64,000 nt of DNA from Prunella strophiata (lineage: Eukaryota; Chordata; Aves; Passeriformes; Prunellidae). The notes under the pieces were generated by a model. The model was not told the origin of the DNA and did not search any database. It saw only the letters and a program-made list of their open reading frames with translations. Positions 25,828-38,545 of this stretch are shown in pieces; position 1 is the stretch's first letter; each line of letters begins with the position of its first letter. Both the position numbers and the translations under genes were made by a program. The stretch spans positions 21,047,310-21,111,309 of the forward strand of contig JAZBQD010000015.1 of assembly GCA_036583965.1 (NCBI GenBank). The letters run 5' to 3'.

Positions 25828-26531
25828 CTGTACACTTGTAGTCTGAGGCCACTCCTTTAAGGCTGGCGTCGAACAGTGATATTTCTACTTTTTGCTTTCT
25901 GTGGTGGCAGCTGAGGAGCACAGAGGGCTGTGATACAACCAGGTACAGAAATGGCTGCAGCTCCGTGTCTCCCGTGCCCCGGCGCCCAGGCTGCCGTACA
26001 ATAGTTATGCCCAGGGCTTGTCGAGCAGATGACCTCGTGGAAGCGTGCAGACTTTCCAGGGACAGAAGACCTGTTTTCCTGCCAGCAGACAGGGGAGGGT
26101 TACTGCTCAAAAGATCATCTGCTGTGACAGAAGAGATGCATGGCTGACTAGGGCTTCTTGGTATCATGGCTGCTGCCTGAGACTGTTTCTGGAAGGTTCA
26201 AGGAGCTTTTACTGATCTTCTCACCATCTTTCTGATCTTGCACTGATTTTGATTTCGGTGAGGCAGTGCATGAGTACGTCATCAGTGAGATTCGACTCGC
26301 GGTAACAAAAATGTCAAAGGGAATGAAGTTGAGATTCTTCACGATGGAAGAGTGGCGGGAAGGACGGGCAATGCGGTGCTGGCTGGTGCCGCTGTGCTGC
26401 TCGATCTGAATGATTCGGATCTTAACGCTGTCGCTGCCAATTCCACTGTCCTGCGCCCCGCTGTAACGGGAAGAAGTCTCAACTGTTCCTCCATCAGCCA
26501 CATCCATCTTCTTCTGTTCTTGCTTGGAAAC
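25828..26531 (-). CDS. VPS13B: VPS13B large internal exon D, with one surplus base breaking the frame
   Basis: This is the largest exon in the window (704 bp). It starts on the minus strand after CCTTCGCAG with VSKQEQKKMDVADGG and ends TACAAGTGTACAG|GTAAGA. The strongly conserved core reads GAQDSGIGSDSVKIR and, further on, SQHRIARPSRHSSIVKNLNF; then a Ser/Lys-rich variable segment, then GLLSLESLHASTRSSARQAL and LLSCHHRKQKVEISLFDA. These match vertebrate VPS13B as I recall it. The frame entered from exon C reaches a stop (TAG) right after HDTKKP. The following conserved residues SQPCISSVTADDLL lie one base out of frame. The exon end also fits exon E only if the exon is 703 bp. So one extra base sits in the CCC/GGG at 26151-26153. 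This may be an assembly error or a real frameshift. Splice sites are otherwise normal. Confidence 0.92.
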
Positions 26532-26754
26532 CTGCGAAGGAAAATGTTATATTAACTTCTGATATCCATATCCCAACTATTTCCACTTCACTCACAGCAA
26601 AAAATCACTACATAAATATGATGTCAAAAGAGAGAATTATAAAAAAAATCGGCCAAGTTAACTTTAACACAGTAATCACTCATGAAAACACAGCAGGTGT
26701 CTGTTCCAATGAAATGATGACTCACAATAGCTGAAGAGCCAAAAAAAAGTAAAA

Positions 26755-26778
26755 GAAAAACAAAACAAAACAAAACAA
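26755..26778. repeat. (CAAAA)n short tandem repeat
   Basis: Three to four CAAAA units follow a short A-rich stretch, about 220 bp upstream of exon D on the VPS13B strand. Confidence 0.85.
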
Positions 26779-27689
26779 GCAGTAAGGATTTCTAGACTTA
26801 TAAAACATTTTAAAAAATGAAACTCTTCCTTTAAAAAACTCTGAAGAATTTATAAGAAATTTATAGATTAATATAAACCCATACATCTATGAATTAATTT
26901 ATTGCAAATAAAAGCCTAGTTAGAATTGTTTCCAATTCTGAGCACTGATGCTCAAAAATTTACTTTTGTCACTAAAATTCTGTATTGTAATAGATGAAAT
27001 AGAATATAATTATAATCCACTACACAATCATAAAAAGACTAAATGGAAATTAAAACCTGAAATGTATTGAAAAATATATTGTAGAAAAATATTTTTTGTA
27101 AGAGTCATGGAAGGCAGCTGCCTTATATAAAACACCAAAGTTAAAGGAAACATCAAAACTAACTAAAGACTATCTCGATGAGGGGAATGAGTTCTTAGTT
27201 TACCAAGGCTACATAGGGTATTGGCTGTGACACTCATAGGGTTTCACATGAGAAATCATTGCATATAGAAATATTTCCAAAAGAAAACATACACCACGGA
27301 TAAACAAAAAGAGTGCAATACTGAAATAAAAAGTTGCAAGGCTGTGTCCAGAGACCTTATTGTCCCAGCTCAAGAGACAGAGACACCCCAAGACAAAGAA
27401 GTACTTCAGGAAAAAACACTTTCAGCATTGCTCACTAAACAAGTAGAAATCCTATCAAAAGCTTGAGGACAAGGTGGGGAGCATATACTAAAATATGTGG
27501 CAAAAAACCAATCTGCAAAAATTCAATAATAATTGATATATGACTAACTCCTCACATTCATATGAATAGAGTCATACATTCACCCTGTATAGCTTCTACA
27601 GCACAACTAACACTTCCATCTGTGCTGCTGCAGTAGAGTTTCTGCTCTGCTCTGTACAGGAGCTAACATACAAAATGCCCAACTCGATT

Positions 27690-28370
27690 CCTCACCTATC
27701 TAGCCCAGTACACTGTTCTCAATAGCACCAGGAGGAAACTCTTTTAAGAAATAATCTGTCCACTTCCTGAAATCTGCTCCCCTCCTCCTCCCCAGGCATC
27801 TACAGCTGCTGCATGTAGGATGCCAGGGGTACATGTGTGGTCATTTTAGTAACCATTTCTGGGCTTCTTGTCCATTAGTTCATCCACTTCCTTTCTGAAC
27901 ACACTGACACTGTCTGTTCTCCAAAATCTTCAGGAGCAACAAGTTCAATTTTTTTAAAAAAAGTTGTTTTAAATCATCTCCTCTGAGTGACATTGCTTTC
28001 CCCCAATCTTTTGTAGCATATGAATTGTTCAGGTCCAAATTCAGCTCTATTAGTGTTGTTATGACTTGGTAAACTATGATCACAGCCCCCCTCAGCCTTC
28101 TCCTCTTCAGACATGGAAATCTCAGCCTTTTTAGTCTCTCCTCACAAAGGTGCTCCAGCACCTTCAATCTTTTTAGCCTCCCTTCTCTACTTCTGTAACT
28201 TTACTATGGCCTTTGAGTACTCTACGAAGGACCTCAATAAATGGAACCACTACAGTTCTCTACAGAAGTGAAATGCTTCTGTCTTGTTCTCCATCTCCAT
28301 CCAGATGTCCAGTATTTTGTTAGGTTTATTTGGCTGATGCTGCACATTGACTCAATGATTTAATTTCTCC
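27690..28370 (-). mobile_element. Ancient CR1-like LINE relic
   Basis: On the minus strand a degenerate protein block LEHLCEERLKRLRFPCLKRR followed by RLRGAVIIVYQV aligns with the CR1 C-terminal block [28 protein letters not shown]. On the plus strand the left end has ATCTAGCCCAGTACACTGTT, a phrase I know from old amniote repeats related to CR1. Divergence is far greater than in the other copies, so the insertion is old. Edges are approximate and the subfamily is not assigned. Confidence 0.65.
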
Positions 28371-31300
28371 ATTTCAGGACCTATATCAATAATTTCTTCT
28401 TATCTTGGCCACCCAAACGAATCTTCAAAAAGTGAAATATGAACTCGGGCAAACAGTACTTACTCTTCAAAAGAGAATAATTAATTAAAAATAAATAATT
28501 TATCACCAACTTAACTATAGGAATGAAGGGGAGTGAATTTCTCAATTTCCTCACATTTCTGTGGTCTTTATGCAGTAATGTATTAGAGTCTACATGTACT
28601 GCAGAAATTGGGTTATGAGGGAGGTAAAGAAAAGCAGGCTTTTTATGCTTTCCTTTATATTGTGCTTTATGGAACAAAGGGAGCAATCCCCTCTCCTTTA
28701 CTTTAAAGGAATGAACATACTAGAAAAAGTATTACAGAGGAAATCCTAAAACAGAACCATTAACTAGCTGAGATTTTCTTTGAAAAGGCTTTTGCCAGCT
28801 CTGGTTACAATCTCTTCAGATTCACTCATGTACATATTTTTCAAATAACCAATAAAATTCTTTGCGGCTGTTTTCTATGGCAGACTCTTATCACTGACTT
28901 GTAAATGTGATATCACTTTTAATGCTGCCTCTGTAAAAATAACTAGAGACCATTTTAATGAATCACTACATTTTGAGCCAAGAAATCCTCATTCCTCCTG
29001 ATATCCTAGCAAAGTTAGGCTATTTACACCTCAGCCTTTCTGCCTGGTAAACTATAAAGTGCTTCACCCATATCCTGCACTGATAGCACTTCCAAAATTG
29101 GTACAGATGGTTTCATTGCTCAGGTGTTGAGGGTAAGCAGAAAGAAAGCACGGAGCTGTGAAAAAATCTTGCCATATCATTTCATGGAAATGCTGCCTGT
29201 AATTAAGCTGGGGGCATCTGCTGCTAAACCCAGCAATTTTTAATTGCTACAGAGACAGCAGTTAAGTCTGATGAAAATGTTTTCAGAAAGCATGGTTCAG
29301 TGGTGAATGACACTCTCTTATGGTTACCACATTATATTCTCTTGCTCTCCTCTATGCAGCAGAAATTTCTGCAGCTACTTGACATTTAGGTTATGCATGA
29401 CTTGGCCAGAGGAAATGAAAATACGGTGTCATCCACTAAGTGACAACCTTCCAGGAGAAAAGCATCACATGTACATGACAAAGTGGAGGAAGAAATCACG
29501 GTATTCTGGTTTCTGAATGGATCCTCTCTTCTCACACCTAAACAGATTTGAGTTGAAGCCTAGTTCTTTTCCTCTGCCTCTTTTTATCATTAAGCATTTA
29601 TTAAATGTTCTTGTCTATGCCAGGCACCTTCAGGAAGGTAAGAAAGTAGCTCTGCCTCCATCCCCAGTCAGACTATAGGTTCTCTGTGCAGACTGCTGCA
29701 AGGGTGCTAATTGGTCCCAACTGCTGAGTTTCCTGTTATGCGGACATTCAACTACAGAAACTTTACTGAGATCCCAAATCAATTCATGCAGGTCACTGAA
29801 CAGCACTCAGAAGGCAATTTCTGCTCAGTATTAAGCAGCATGGAATATGAACCAGTGCCCAAAAGGTGAAAGACACCATATCCTGTTACGGTTTTCCATG
29901 CCACCCGGTTTCACAATGAAACTTTGACTTATGTATGGTCTTACCACATATATTATAAAGGTTGAAACACGTGAATAATGATTTGCAAGACAGCTGTACA
30001 TAACACAACTGGGTACAAAATAATAGTGCAGAAGTACCACTGGAACTTCTTACATCAATTTCAGCTCAGTAGAGCAGCAAGCCTTCCAACAATGTTTCAA
30101 AGTTAACCTGAAGGTATGCCTAGTAATAAACTTGGGAAGCATTTAGGTATTTCTCTAATGGGATGAGAAGATGAGAGTGAACAAGTCTCAGTATAACAAC
30201 TCTAAAAAGATTCTTTGCTGTATTATGGAATAAATGGGCCAGTACTTTAAAGATGTCAAGAACAGCAATATCATCTTGCTGTTAGCAAATGTAAGGGTAA
30301 CATTTATCATTGGGCTGTATAATATCAATTCTCTTACTCTTTACATAACCCATTTAAAATGAACAATAAAAGTTTTCTTTAATTAGCTACTGGTGTGCAT
30401 TAACATGATCATGATTAAACCATAAAAACCAACCGTACATTACTCTGGTCCCCTATCCCATGTGTTTTAAATTATTTTAGTTGAAAATGTACTTTGAGTC
30501 CCTTTTAAAAGTTCGACCTTCTGCTTTCAGAGAATTAAATGCATATTACTATAGTGGAGAAGATAATGTTTCAGACCTCCAGGCATATATTAAACACACT
30601 GGCAGCACATTAGACAAAATGCTTTACTTATTAGATACTTCCTATTCTAAACAGTGTCATCAAAGGCTAAAAACAAAATCCATATAAAAGCTGCACAATG
30701 CTTCCACACAGAACCTGTGCCAAAATCCCTGTACTTTCCAGCTAATGAGGAAAGGATGTGTACTCTTAACATATGAATGTAAGATTTTCCAAGCATTCAC
30801 TTTAGGAAACAGGACTATTGATTCCACATGGCTTATGTTAAATGAAACTGTATTGGTAAAATAACCTTTAAGATATTTGGCATGATAACTATAATTAAAC
30901 AGTATTCAAAGGAATAAAACAAAAGGGAATTTGGTTCCACAATAGCTAATTAAAATAAAATGAAAAAACACAGCATGTCATCTATCAAGATAAATTGTTA
31001 TTGTTTAAGAACTATTTAAATACTGTTAAAATATACTTTTAGATAAAATCTGAAAGGACTGGAAAAATATTTGTGGTTTAAAAATGGATAGTTTGGTGAA
31101 GAAAAAAGTATAGGACGCTGAAGTTTTAAGCTGAGATAATAGCTTTAAAGCCTTGAGCATAACCAGATGGTACTTCAATCAGAGGTATTCTACAGTTTCA
31201 TTGTCAGAATAAGTTGCAATATGGAAAGGTTTCAATAGCTAGAAAAAACACATCAAGATGATAGTTTACTTCTTAGATCACTTCAGTGCATTTTCTTGTC

Positions 31301-33504
31301 CTTTCACAGTTATATATCCTATCAATACTACACACCATAGAAAAGGTGTTGAAAGCTCCACTGGTAGCTGGGGAACTGTGGTTAATTCTTCCTTTTCATG
31401 TGTTGAGATAGGTAACTTGACTAGCTTAACCTCTTGAGTTCACTAGGGCATATGGCACATATATCTATCAGGAGAAAGGGCATAGAAATGGCATGTCCTG
31501 TAGAACACACACAGATGAATACATCATAAAATCAAGGATCAATAAATGGATTTGCTTTTCAACATTGGCAAGTAGTCCCATCTAAGGTCACAGCCAGGTA
31601 AGTCTTATTTATTTTCCATTTCTGATCACAATACTTAGATGGTAGTGATGTCTTCAAAGTTTTCACTCCATAAAGAGAAGGAATAAAATCATCAAGGTAA
31701 ACACAAAACTTAATACTTTAGACCAATAACCAACACATTTACCAAATCAAAGAGAAGTGTTTTACAACAATTGGCAGAATTGCCACATTATACTTCTTAA
31801 TCTCTCAAGAATTTTCAACAATAACAATGTAAGCATGTGCAAATTTCACTATAAACATTTTTATGTTCTTTTTCTGTTACTTCACAGAATAATTCTTTAA
31901 TTAATAAAATAACTGTAAGCAATATAATCTTTGGAAGTGCAGCCGCTCTAGAGGACAAGCATCTACATCGGCATATTTTTTCCAGCTTCTCATATTAATT
32001 ATGGTCATATAATGACACTATTGAAGTAAAATTTCCAGTCATTTCTTAACTCTGATCAAAACCCTTCAGCCAATCATGAGCTCATGCTTCACATTACATA
32101 AGTTATGGAAAGACTCACAAGTGTGAAACCACAAAATCAAAGTGCCAATCACATCTGCTCCATTGCTGATGCATGTGACCTAGTTTTATTCCTTTTTCTA
32201 AAAAGTATTAATATTTACATGGAAATAAAAATCTTGCCTAGAGGACAAAGTAAGTTACAGAAAAGGAATATGCTCCATTTTTGTTTTCCGTTGTGCTTAA
32301 ACTGGAATTACAAAGGTAACACTGGATAATTTCTTCCTTGGTACAAAGTACTTCATCTACTGCATTGAGAAGTTTCCAACAGTTTAGAAATTTAGTTAAT
32401 GTATCATTGTTATCTAATAGACCTTTGTTTGCCACATTGTTGTACTGAACACTCCAACTAAAACAATTTTATTATGTTTCACGTATGAGTTATATGACTG
32501 AATTTAATTCTGACCATTATCAAAATTATTTTGCAAATTGACATATTAATTTCACATGGAAATATAATGAAAGACACACATACAAACATATTGACTATTA
32601 AATTTTGTCCTCCAGTCTAATAAAGTTCCAAATTAAAACTTCAGTCCTCTTATTAAATCTAGACAGATTGCTTCTAGTTGTATCAATCCAACTGCAGAAA
32701 GAGTTCTTTATAATACAAACCTAAAGCTGTCCTCCAAAAGGGAACTATTAAATCAAGCCAAAATGAGGCAACAAAAATAGCAGAGATGTCTGAAGTAGTT
32801 TATTTCATAAAAGTCAAATGGGTTTTTTTCCTCTAAGGAGTTTTCTTTTCAAACAGAATCTGTTGCAAAACAAATGATGCCAATTTGAAGTGTAATTGTG
32901 TATATGAGCTTCTGGACCTACAGAATTACTTCAGATGGGAACTGCAGTTTTCACAGTACTGCAGGAATTACATGCAAGTTGTGATGGCAAGGAGCAATAC
33001 AAACTCAACTTCTTTGTACAATGTTTTCCCAGCTCATCAAAAGTAAAGTAAGAGGCTACATTCTGTTAAACACTGATGCAAATATTCATAAATCAAAGCT
33101 GTGTTAAGTGTTCCAATTGTAACTGGGATATCCAAGTGCTAAATCCTTTCTAATGCCAACAAAATTATTTTTTTTTCATCTTAATATAAACAATATGTTT
33201 ATTTTGCTACCCTGTGAAGGCCAATAAGAAACTTGTGTTCAATTTTTTTTTTTCTTTCCAAATAAAGGCTTTCAATTTAAAAAGACCAGGCTGAAATTTG
33301 GCAGAGTTTTTTTTTTTTTTCTTTTTTCCCACAGCATTTTTTCATTAATATTTTTACTAAAAGCATTAGCTTTTGGTGTTATTTTTCAAATTTAAATTCA
33401 AAATTTAAGGTCATATCTTTGCTTTTATACAAAAAATAGTGGCATAAACCACACATTTGTTTGAGACATGGTGAGGGTTTGCTTAGTTTTGCACACTTTT
33501 TTCT

Positions 33505-33509
33505 GGTTT

Positions 33510-33542
<33 letters not shown>

Positions 33543-33660
33543 GGTTTTTTTTGGTTTTTTTTTTTTAATTTTGGTTTATTTTTGTTTGTTTTGGTTTTTG
33601 TTTTGTGTGGGTTTTTTTTTTTTTCAGGGGGTGAGGGTTTGGGGGAGACATTGTTTTGGG
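33505..33660. repeat. T homopolymer and T/G-rich tract ending in G-runs
   Basis: More than 30 consecutive T are followed by T-runs broken almost only by G (about 120 bp with only a few A and no C). After a TTTTCA there is a G-run cluster (G5, G3, G5, G3 between 33627 and 33660). Additional T-runs of 10-14 bases lie just upstream (33172-33322). The tract produces artificial poly-Phe and poly-Lys frames on the two strands. Confidence 0.93.
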
Positions 33661-33800
33661 TTTTTTCTCTGTTTAAAGCCAAGAAATGGCATTTGTCTAT
33701 GAGACTCTTCTTGCATGTTTATTTGGATATTTTCAAAAGCAATAGTTGAAACTTCACCCTGATTTTGCACATGTGCAGAACAACCACAGGATCAGGCCCA

Positions 33801-34391
33801 ACCTGAGAGGTTTAGGAAAGGCAGGTCCTGCCTGACCAAGCTGATCTCCTTTTATGAGCAGGTGAGCTGCCCAGTGAGGACTGCTGATGGAGTCTAACTG
33901 GACTTGTGCAAGGAGACATTGAGGTGCTGGAGTGCATCCAGAGAAGGGCAACTGAGCTGCTGAAGGGTCTAGAGAGTAAATCCTGCAGGGAGTGACTGAA
34001 GGAGGTGGGTTTGTTTAGTCTGGAGAAAAGGGGGCTCAGGGGAGACCTCATCCCTCTCTACAAATGCCTAATGGGGTTGTACCAAGGGTCAGGGTTGGCC
34101 TCTTCTCCGAAGCTAATGGCTGAAAGTGTAAGAAAACAGTCTCAAGCTGTGCCAGAGGAGCTTCAGTTCGGACATCAGGAAGAATTTCTCCACTGAAATG
34201 GTGCTTAAGCATTGGAATGGGCTGCCTAGGGAATTGGTGGAGTCACCACCCCTGAAGGTGTTCAAGAAACAACTGGACGTGGCACTCAGCACTATGGTTT
34301 AGCTGCCATGGTGGTGCTTGGTCAAAGGTTGGACTCAATGACCTTGACCTTGGAGGTCTTTTCCTACCTTATTGATTCTACAATTCTATGT
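33801..34391 (+). mobile_element. CR1 LINE, 5'-truncated with internal deletion
   Basis: The first about 130 bp correspond to an upstream part of CR1 ORF2 (CTGACCAAGCTGATCTCCTT, then a degraded GACTTGTGCAAGG). The sequence then jumps directly at about 33915 to the C-terminal block (ATTGAGGTGCTGGAGTGCAT). It finishes with the 3' UTR and a tail ATTGATTCTACAATTCTATG. The missing middle covers most of the reverse transcriptase core. The 5' limit is approximate. It lies just downstream of the long T/G-rich tract. Confidence 0.88.
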
Positions 34392-37300
34392 CATTCTCTA
34401 ACATTTCAGTATCAAGATTTTGGTGTCAGACTAATTTTATCAGTCTCAGTTTTTCAGTCACATTTCCATGCAATTTAAATAATTTAATTATATTAAATAT
34501 AGAAATATTAGAAATATCAGTCACTGTTATGACTTCCAAACATGAGAAATTTAACAAAGCTATTTACTCCCATTGGAGTAAATGTAAATATTCTCCCATT
34601 GACTAATATTTAGCATTTTTAAAAATAAATTAAAAGATGCAGAAGGAAAATGCCAAATATCTGTCAATAATTCAAACTGGAATTCAACAAAGTCTCAAAA
34701 TAAAAATTTAGGCATAACTTTCTAAGAGAGGATGAATGAATGTATGAAAAATAAAAAGTCATTATTGTAATGTGGCAAAGTAACTTGGTACTTGACTTTC
34801 ATAATACAGACTCTATCTTCAGTCTCTTAAATGAGAAACTGTACAGTTAAATGAACTATTCTCAGAATCAAATGGTACAGTCTTTTTCTTAATATATATT
34901 AGATACTTTATCCACTTTGAGCATTTTAAAGGCAATTGAAATAAATAAATCCACAGCAGATTAAAAGATTTCATGTACAGATGCTGCCTAACTAAACAAA
35001 CTTCATTCTACATTATTTCCAGTAACATAAGTCAGACTGAGTCAGACTACATGCTACAAACAGAAAAATCCACAGTGCAGGAGTCTCCAGTGAGAAATAT
35101 TCAACTGCTGGCACACTGCTACTCACTGAAACATGTGCTGGGATCTTGAGTGCCTCAGGTCTTAAAGCTGCTAGATGTCTGGAATATTATATATCTGTAC
35201 CTTACTGCCTTTTTTTTTTTTTTTCTTAGGTTTCTACATCTCACCTATATCAAGTTGTACCTAAACTGATCTTTGACTAAATCATGTTTCAATTTGTTGA
35301 GAATATTTTAAAGACTACCTAAGGAAGTAAAGTACATGAAATGGCATACGAACTAAAACCTACAAAATTAGGAATTCCAGAATTTGTTTCTTTGGTTACA
35401 AGGCCATGACAAAATATCCCCATTTTTAGCAAGTTGTTAGTCTCAGCCTTGGTGTACAATTCCATGCCAAACTGTCATTTGTGCCTTATATGACAGTAAA
35501 ACAGCCAGTTCAAGGTCTTGAAGCATCCAAAAAAAATAATCCCAGGAAGAAAAAACAACAACAAATCAACCAAAAAACCAGGGAAAAAATGTACTTGTTT
35601 TTTTGGCCTGCTCTGTTTCCTTCACTGGTTCATTGTACAATACAAATCAGTGAAGGAAAAGGACAGACCATGGCAGCTCATCTTGGATTAATTTAAGCCT
35701 CAAAATTGCATCCTAAATCGTGCCCACTGAATTTGTTTAAAACAATTAAAAGAAAGAAAAGAATCATGGCATTGGAGCAGAAATGAAAAGGTCCCAAGGA
35801 GGAGCTCTGCAAGCTGCCATCAGGGTGGGTGACACTTGGAGCTGCATCTCCAGGCTCCTCCAACTGCTCCAGCCCCATCAGTCTCGGTGCTGAGAGGCTG
35901 CTCCAAAGCCCCCAGCACTCCAGTCATGCTGGGATTGGACTTCATACCTCACAGGAAAATCAGGGGAGAACTGTTGTGAAACACATCCTGCAGCAGTCTG
36001 ACATTTTCAAAGCTTTTATCTGCAGTTCTATGATTCCATTGGAGCAATTCAAATTGTGGGATGGTAACACTGAATTCCACTGGTAGACCCAGGTACAAAC
36101 AGTTTACAAAGTTTACTTCTTAAAGAAAAACACTTCTGACCTTTACATGCTTTTATATAGTATTACTGTGATGTACTATAATAAAAAAGATGCAAAAAGA
36201 CTGCACATATTACTGAATATTGTTTACATATACAGTTTTTCCATAAAAATGTTTTTCCAGTTTTGGGCCATGAAGTTCCTTTTGGTTCACTAACAACTGC
36301 AGCTTTTTTGGTTTTGTTTTTTGTTTGGGTTTTTTCCCTCTGTTGTTGAATGTTAGTCAAAGTATTTTCCTAAGCATTATTCTAAGTATAATTTTTTAAC
36401 TGGCCATATATTCATTTGCTGTGGTGGGCTTGCTCACAGACATACCTGGGAAATGACCCAATGAACCACTCCACCAAGACCAGTCTACACAGAAATTATA
36501 TTGTACAACAATGATTTAATAGAAAAACAATGGGTAAAACTTCCAGACATTCAGTGTGTAATGAACACTTACCTTGTGTGGAGAAGGCATTAATGCCTTT
36601 ATAATGAACTTTATGAAAAGAATGTATAACAGTTATGTGCCCATCTCCCACTTAAAGAATAATAGTTTGGCAGATAATTTATTTGTGATTCTGAATCTCT
36701 CCTCCTTTGTTCCTGTTTTGGAAGGCAAAGAATCAGCCAAAAAGGAAGATTTGTAGAGACCAGACAACCTATCCTAGCAGAAAAGCAAAAAAGAAATACA
36801 AACTACTGCAAGAAAACAGGTGAACTAATGCAAACACATAAACCTAATTATCCCTGTAGCTCTGTAAAGAAAAAAATGCCCAACTTTCTAAAAGAATGTC
36901 TTAAATCGTTGGTCTTCAGACAAATACCAGTTTTATGAAACATGTAGACAGGATCCCCACTCAGTAAAGCTTAACAGATTTTCAGTTTTAGGGATTCTCT
37001 AATTCAAATAATTCTCCATAGTCTGAAATAATTGTCACTGCTAACTTCTGAGAATACTTTACTAAGTCGTTACTCCTCCACTGTTTTGATGGAGAAAGTT
37101 AAAGTGAGTGGAAACCTTTACTTAGGATGAGTCAAGAATGAAGCTTCCAGTCTTGATTCATACAATGAGTCACAGGTAATCTGGGGGAAGGTACAGTCTC
37201 AGGGAAATGAAGAGCTGGAAACATGGCCTAGGAGCACGTACTGAGGAAAAAAAGTGCTAATATGCAAGAAGATTATTAAGCAAATCCATTAAGCACAGCA

Positions 37301-38528
37301 AAACCACCAAAGCTGCATATTATGTATAAACAACTGAGAACTTAAAAATGTCTTTTCTCTAAAAAGGTACTGGCAGCCAATTAGCTGCAGAGATAAGTTC
37401 AGAGAAATTAGGAATAGCTGCAAATCTGAATTTGATTCAGTACATGTTATCAGCATCATATGCATGACTCACACCAAACTTTTATCACAACCATAATCTA
37501 TGATTTCACCATTTGATATAGCAACCACTAACTCAATCAGATGGAAGCTAGCTGTAAAAATGGAAGTATTGTCCTGCTCTTTAATCTCCTCCATACTCAT
37601 GAGAAACACTCCTCAATGTAAGTCAGTGTTACAATTACTTCCTTTATCTAAATGGGAATACCAACAGTACCAGACTGTATCATGCTTATCAAAGCCACAG
37701 ACCCTGTGCATGTATTTTGCAGCCCTGCCACCAAAGTATGACACTGCACTAAAAATTAGCTCACTGTAATTTTACTAGATTGGCTTTTGTGACAGGTGGC
37801 AGAATACATCAAACACATTAAAAAGAAATGAAATACAGCTAAGCTCTTCATTATCCTTTCACTCTGAACACCGTGTGTCCACAAAGAAACACTACTACTT
37901 TCTCTGCCCCACTCAACCAAAATTCAGTGCAATATTCAAATGCTCAAGAAAAGTGGAAAATTATTATTATTATTGACACAAGTGAACTTCCCTGCAAGCA
38001 AGACAGAAAAAACTGAATTGCTGGGATTCAGAGAAGCTTAGAACCCCACACAATTCCAGAAATTAATGTTGATGACCAGGGGAAGGATATTAACATTCAG
38101 AAACTGTGGTCTACCTATGGAATCCTCAACTGAAGTGTAAAGTTCAAATTATACTCTTCCATTCAAAATATCTAGTTTTAGTTCAGCTATCTCAAAATTC
38201 TCATAGTATGACTATGGATGCAACTTGTGCACCATTGCAAGGGGATGAATGAAACTGAAAAGCAATTAAAAATGTTAAAACACACCACTTGCTTAGATTT
38301 GAAGTGTAAAACTAAATTGTTCATTTCTAAAAATTCCAGGCTAATACAGAACTCAGATCTTCTGTCATGAGAGGTTTTTGCTATGTGAAAAAACTCTGTG
38401 CATGTGTGTGCATCCACATAAATGCTTATGTCCTTTTGAGTAATCCTCACATGTTTTGCCTTCATGTCTGCAAAATGGACCCTTCCTCATAAGGCTTCCT
38501 ATGTTAGTGTGAATTTACTTCATCCCTA

Positions 38529-38545
38529 AATATATATATATATTT
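38529..38545. repeat. (TA)n short tract
   Basis: A short TA dinucleotide run, TATATATATATATTTAAATT, inside ordinary intron sequence. Confidence 0.8.

Noticed and set aside
29585..29650. Possible L2/MIR-type fragment (AAGCATTTATTAAATG, ATGCCAGGCACC)
   Set aside because: Too short and too diverged to separate from chance without a library search.
33425..33749. Overlapping poly-Lys (minus) and poly-Phe (plus) open frames
   Set aside because: They are translations of the T homopolymer and T/G-rich tract.
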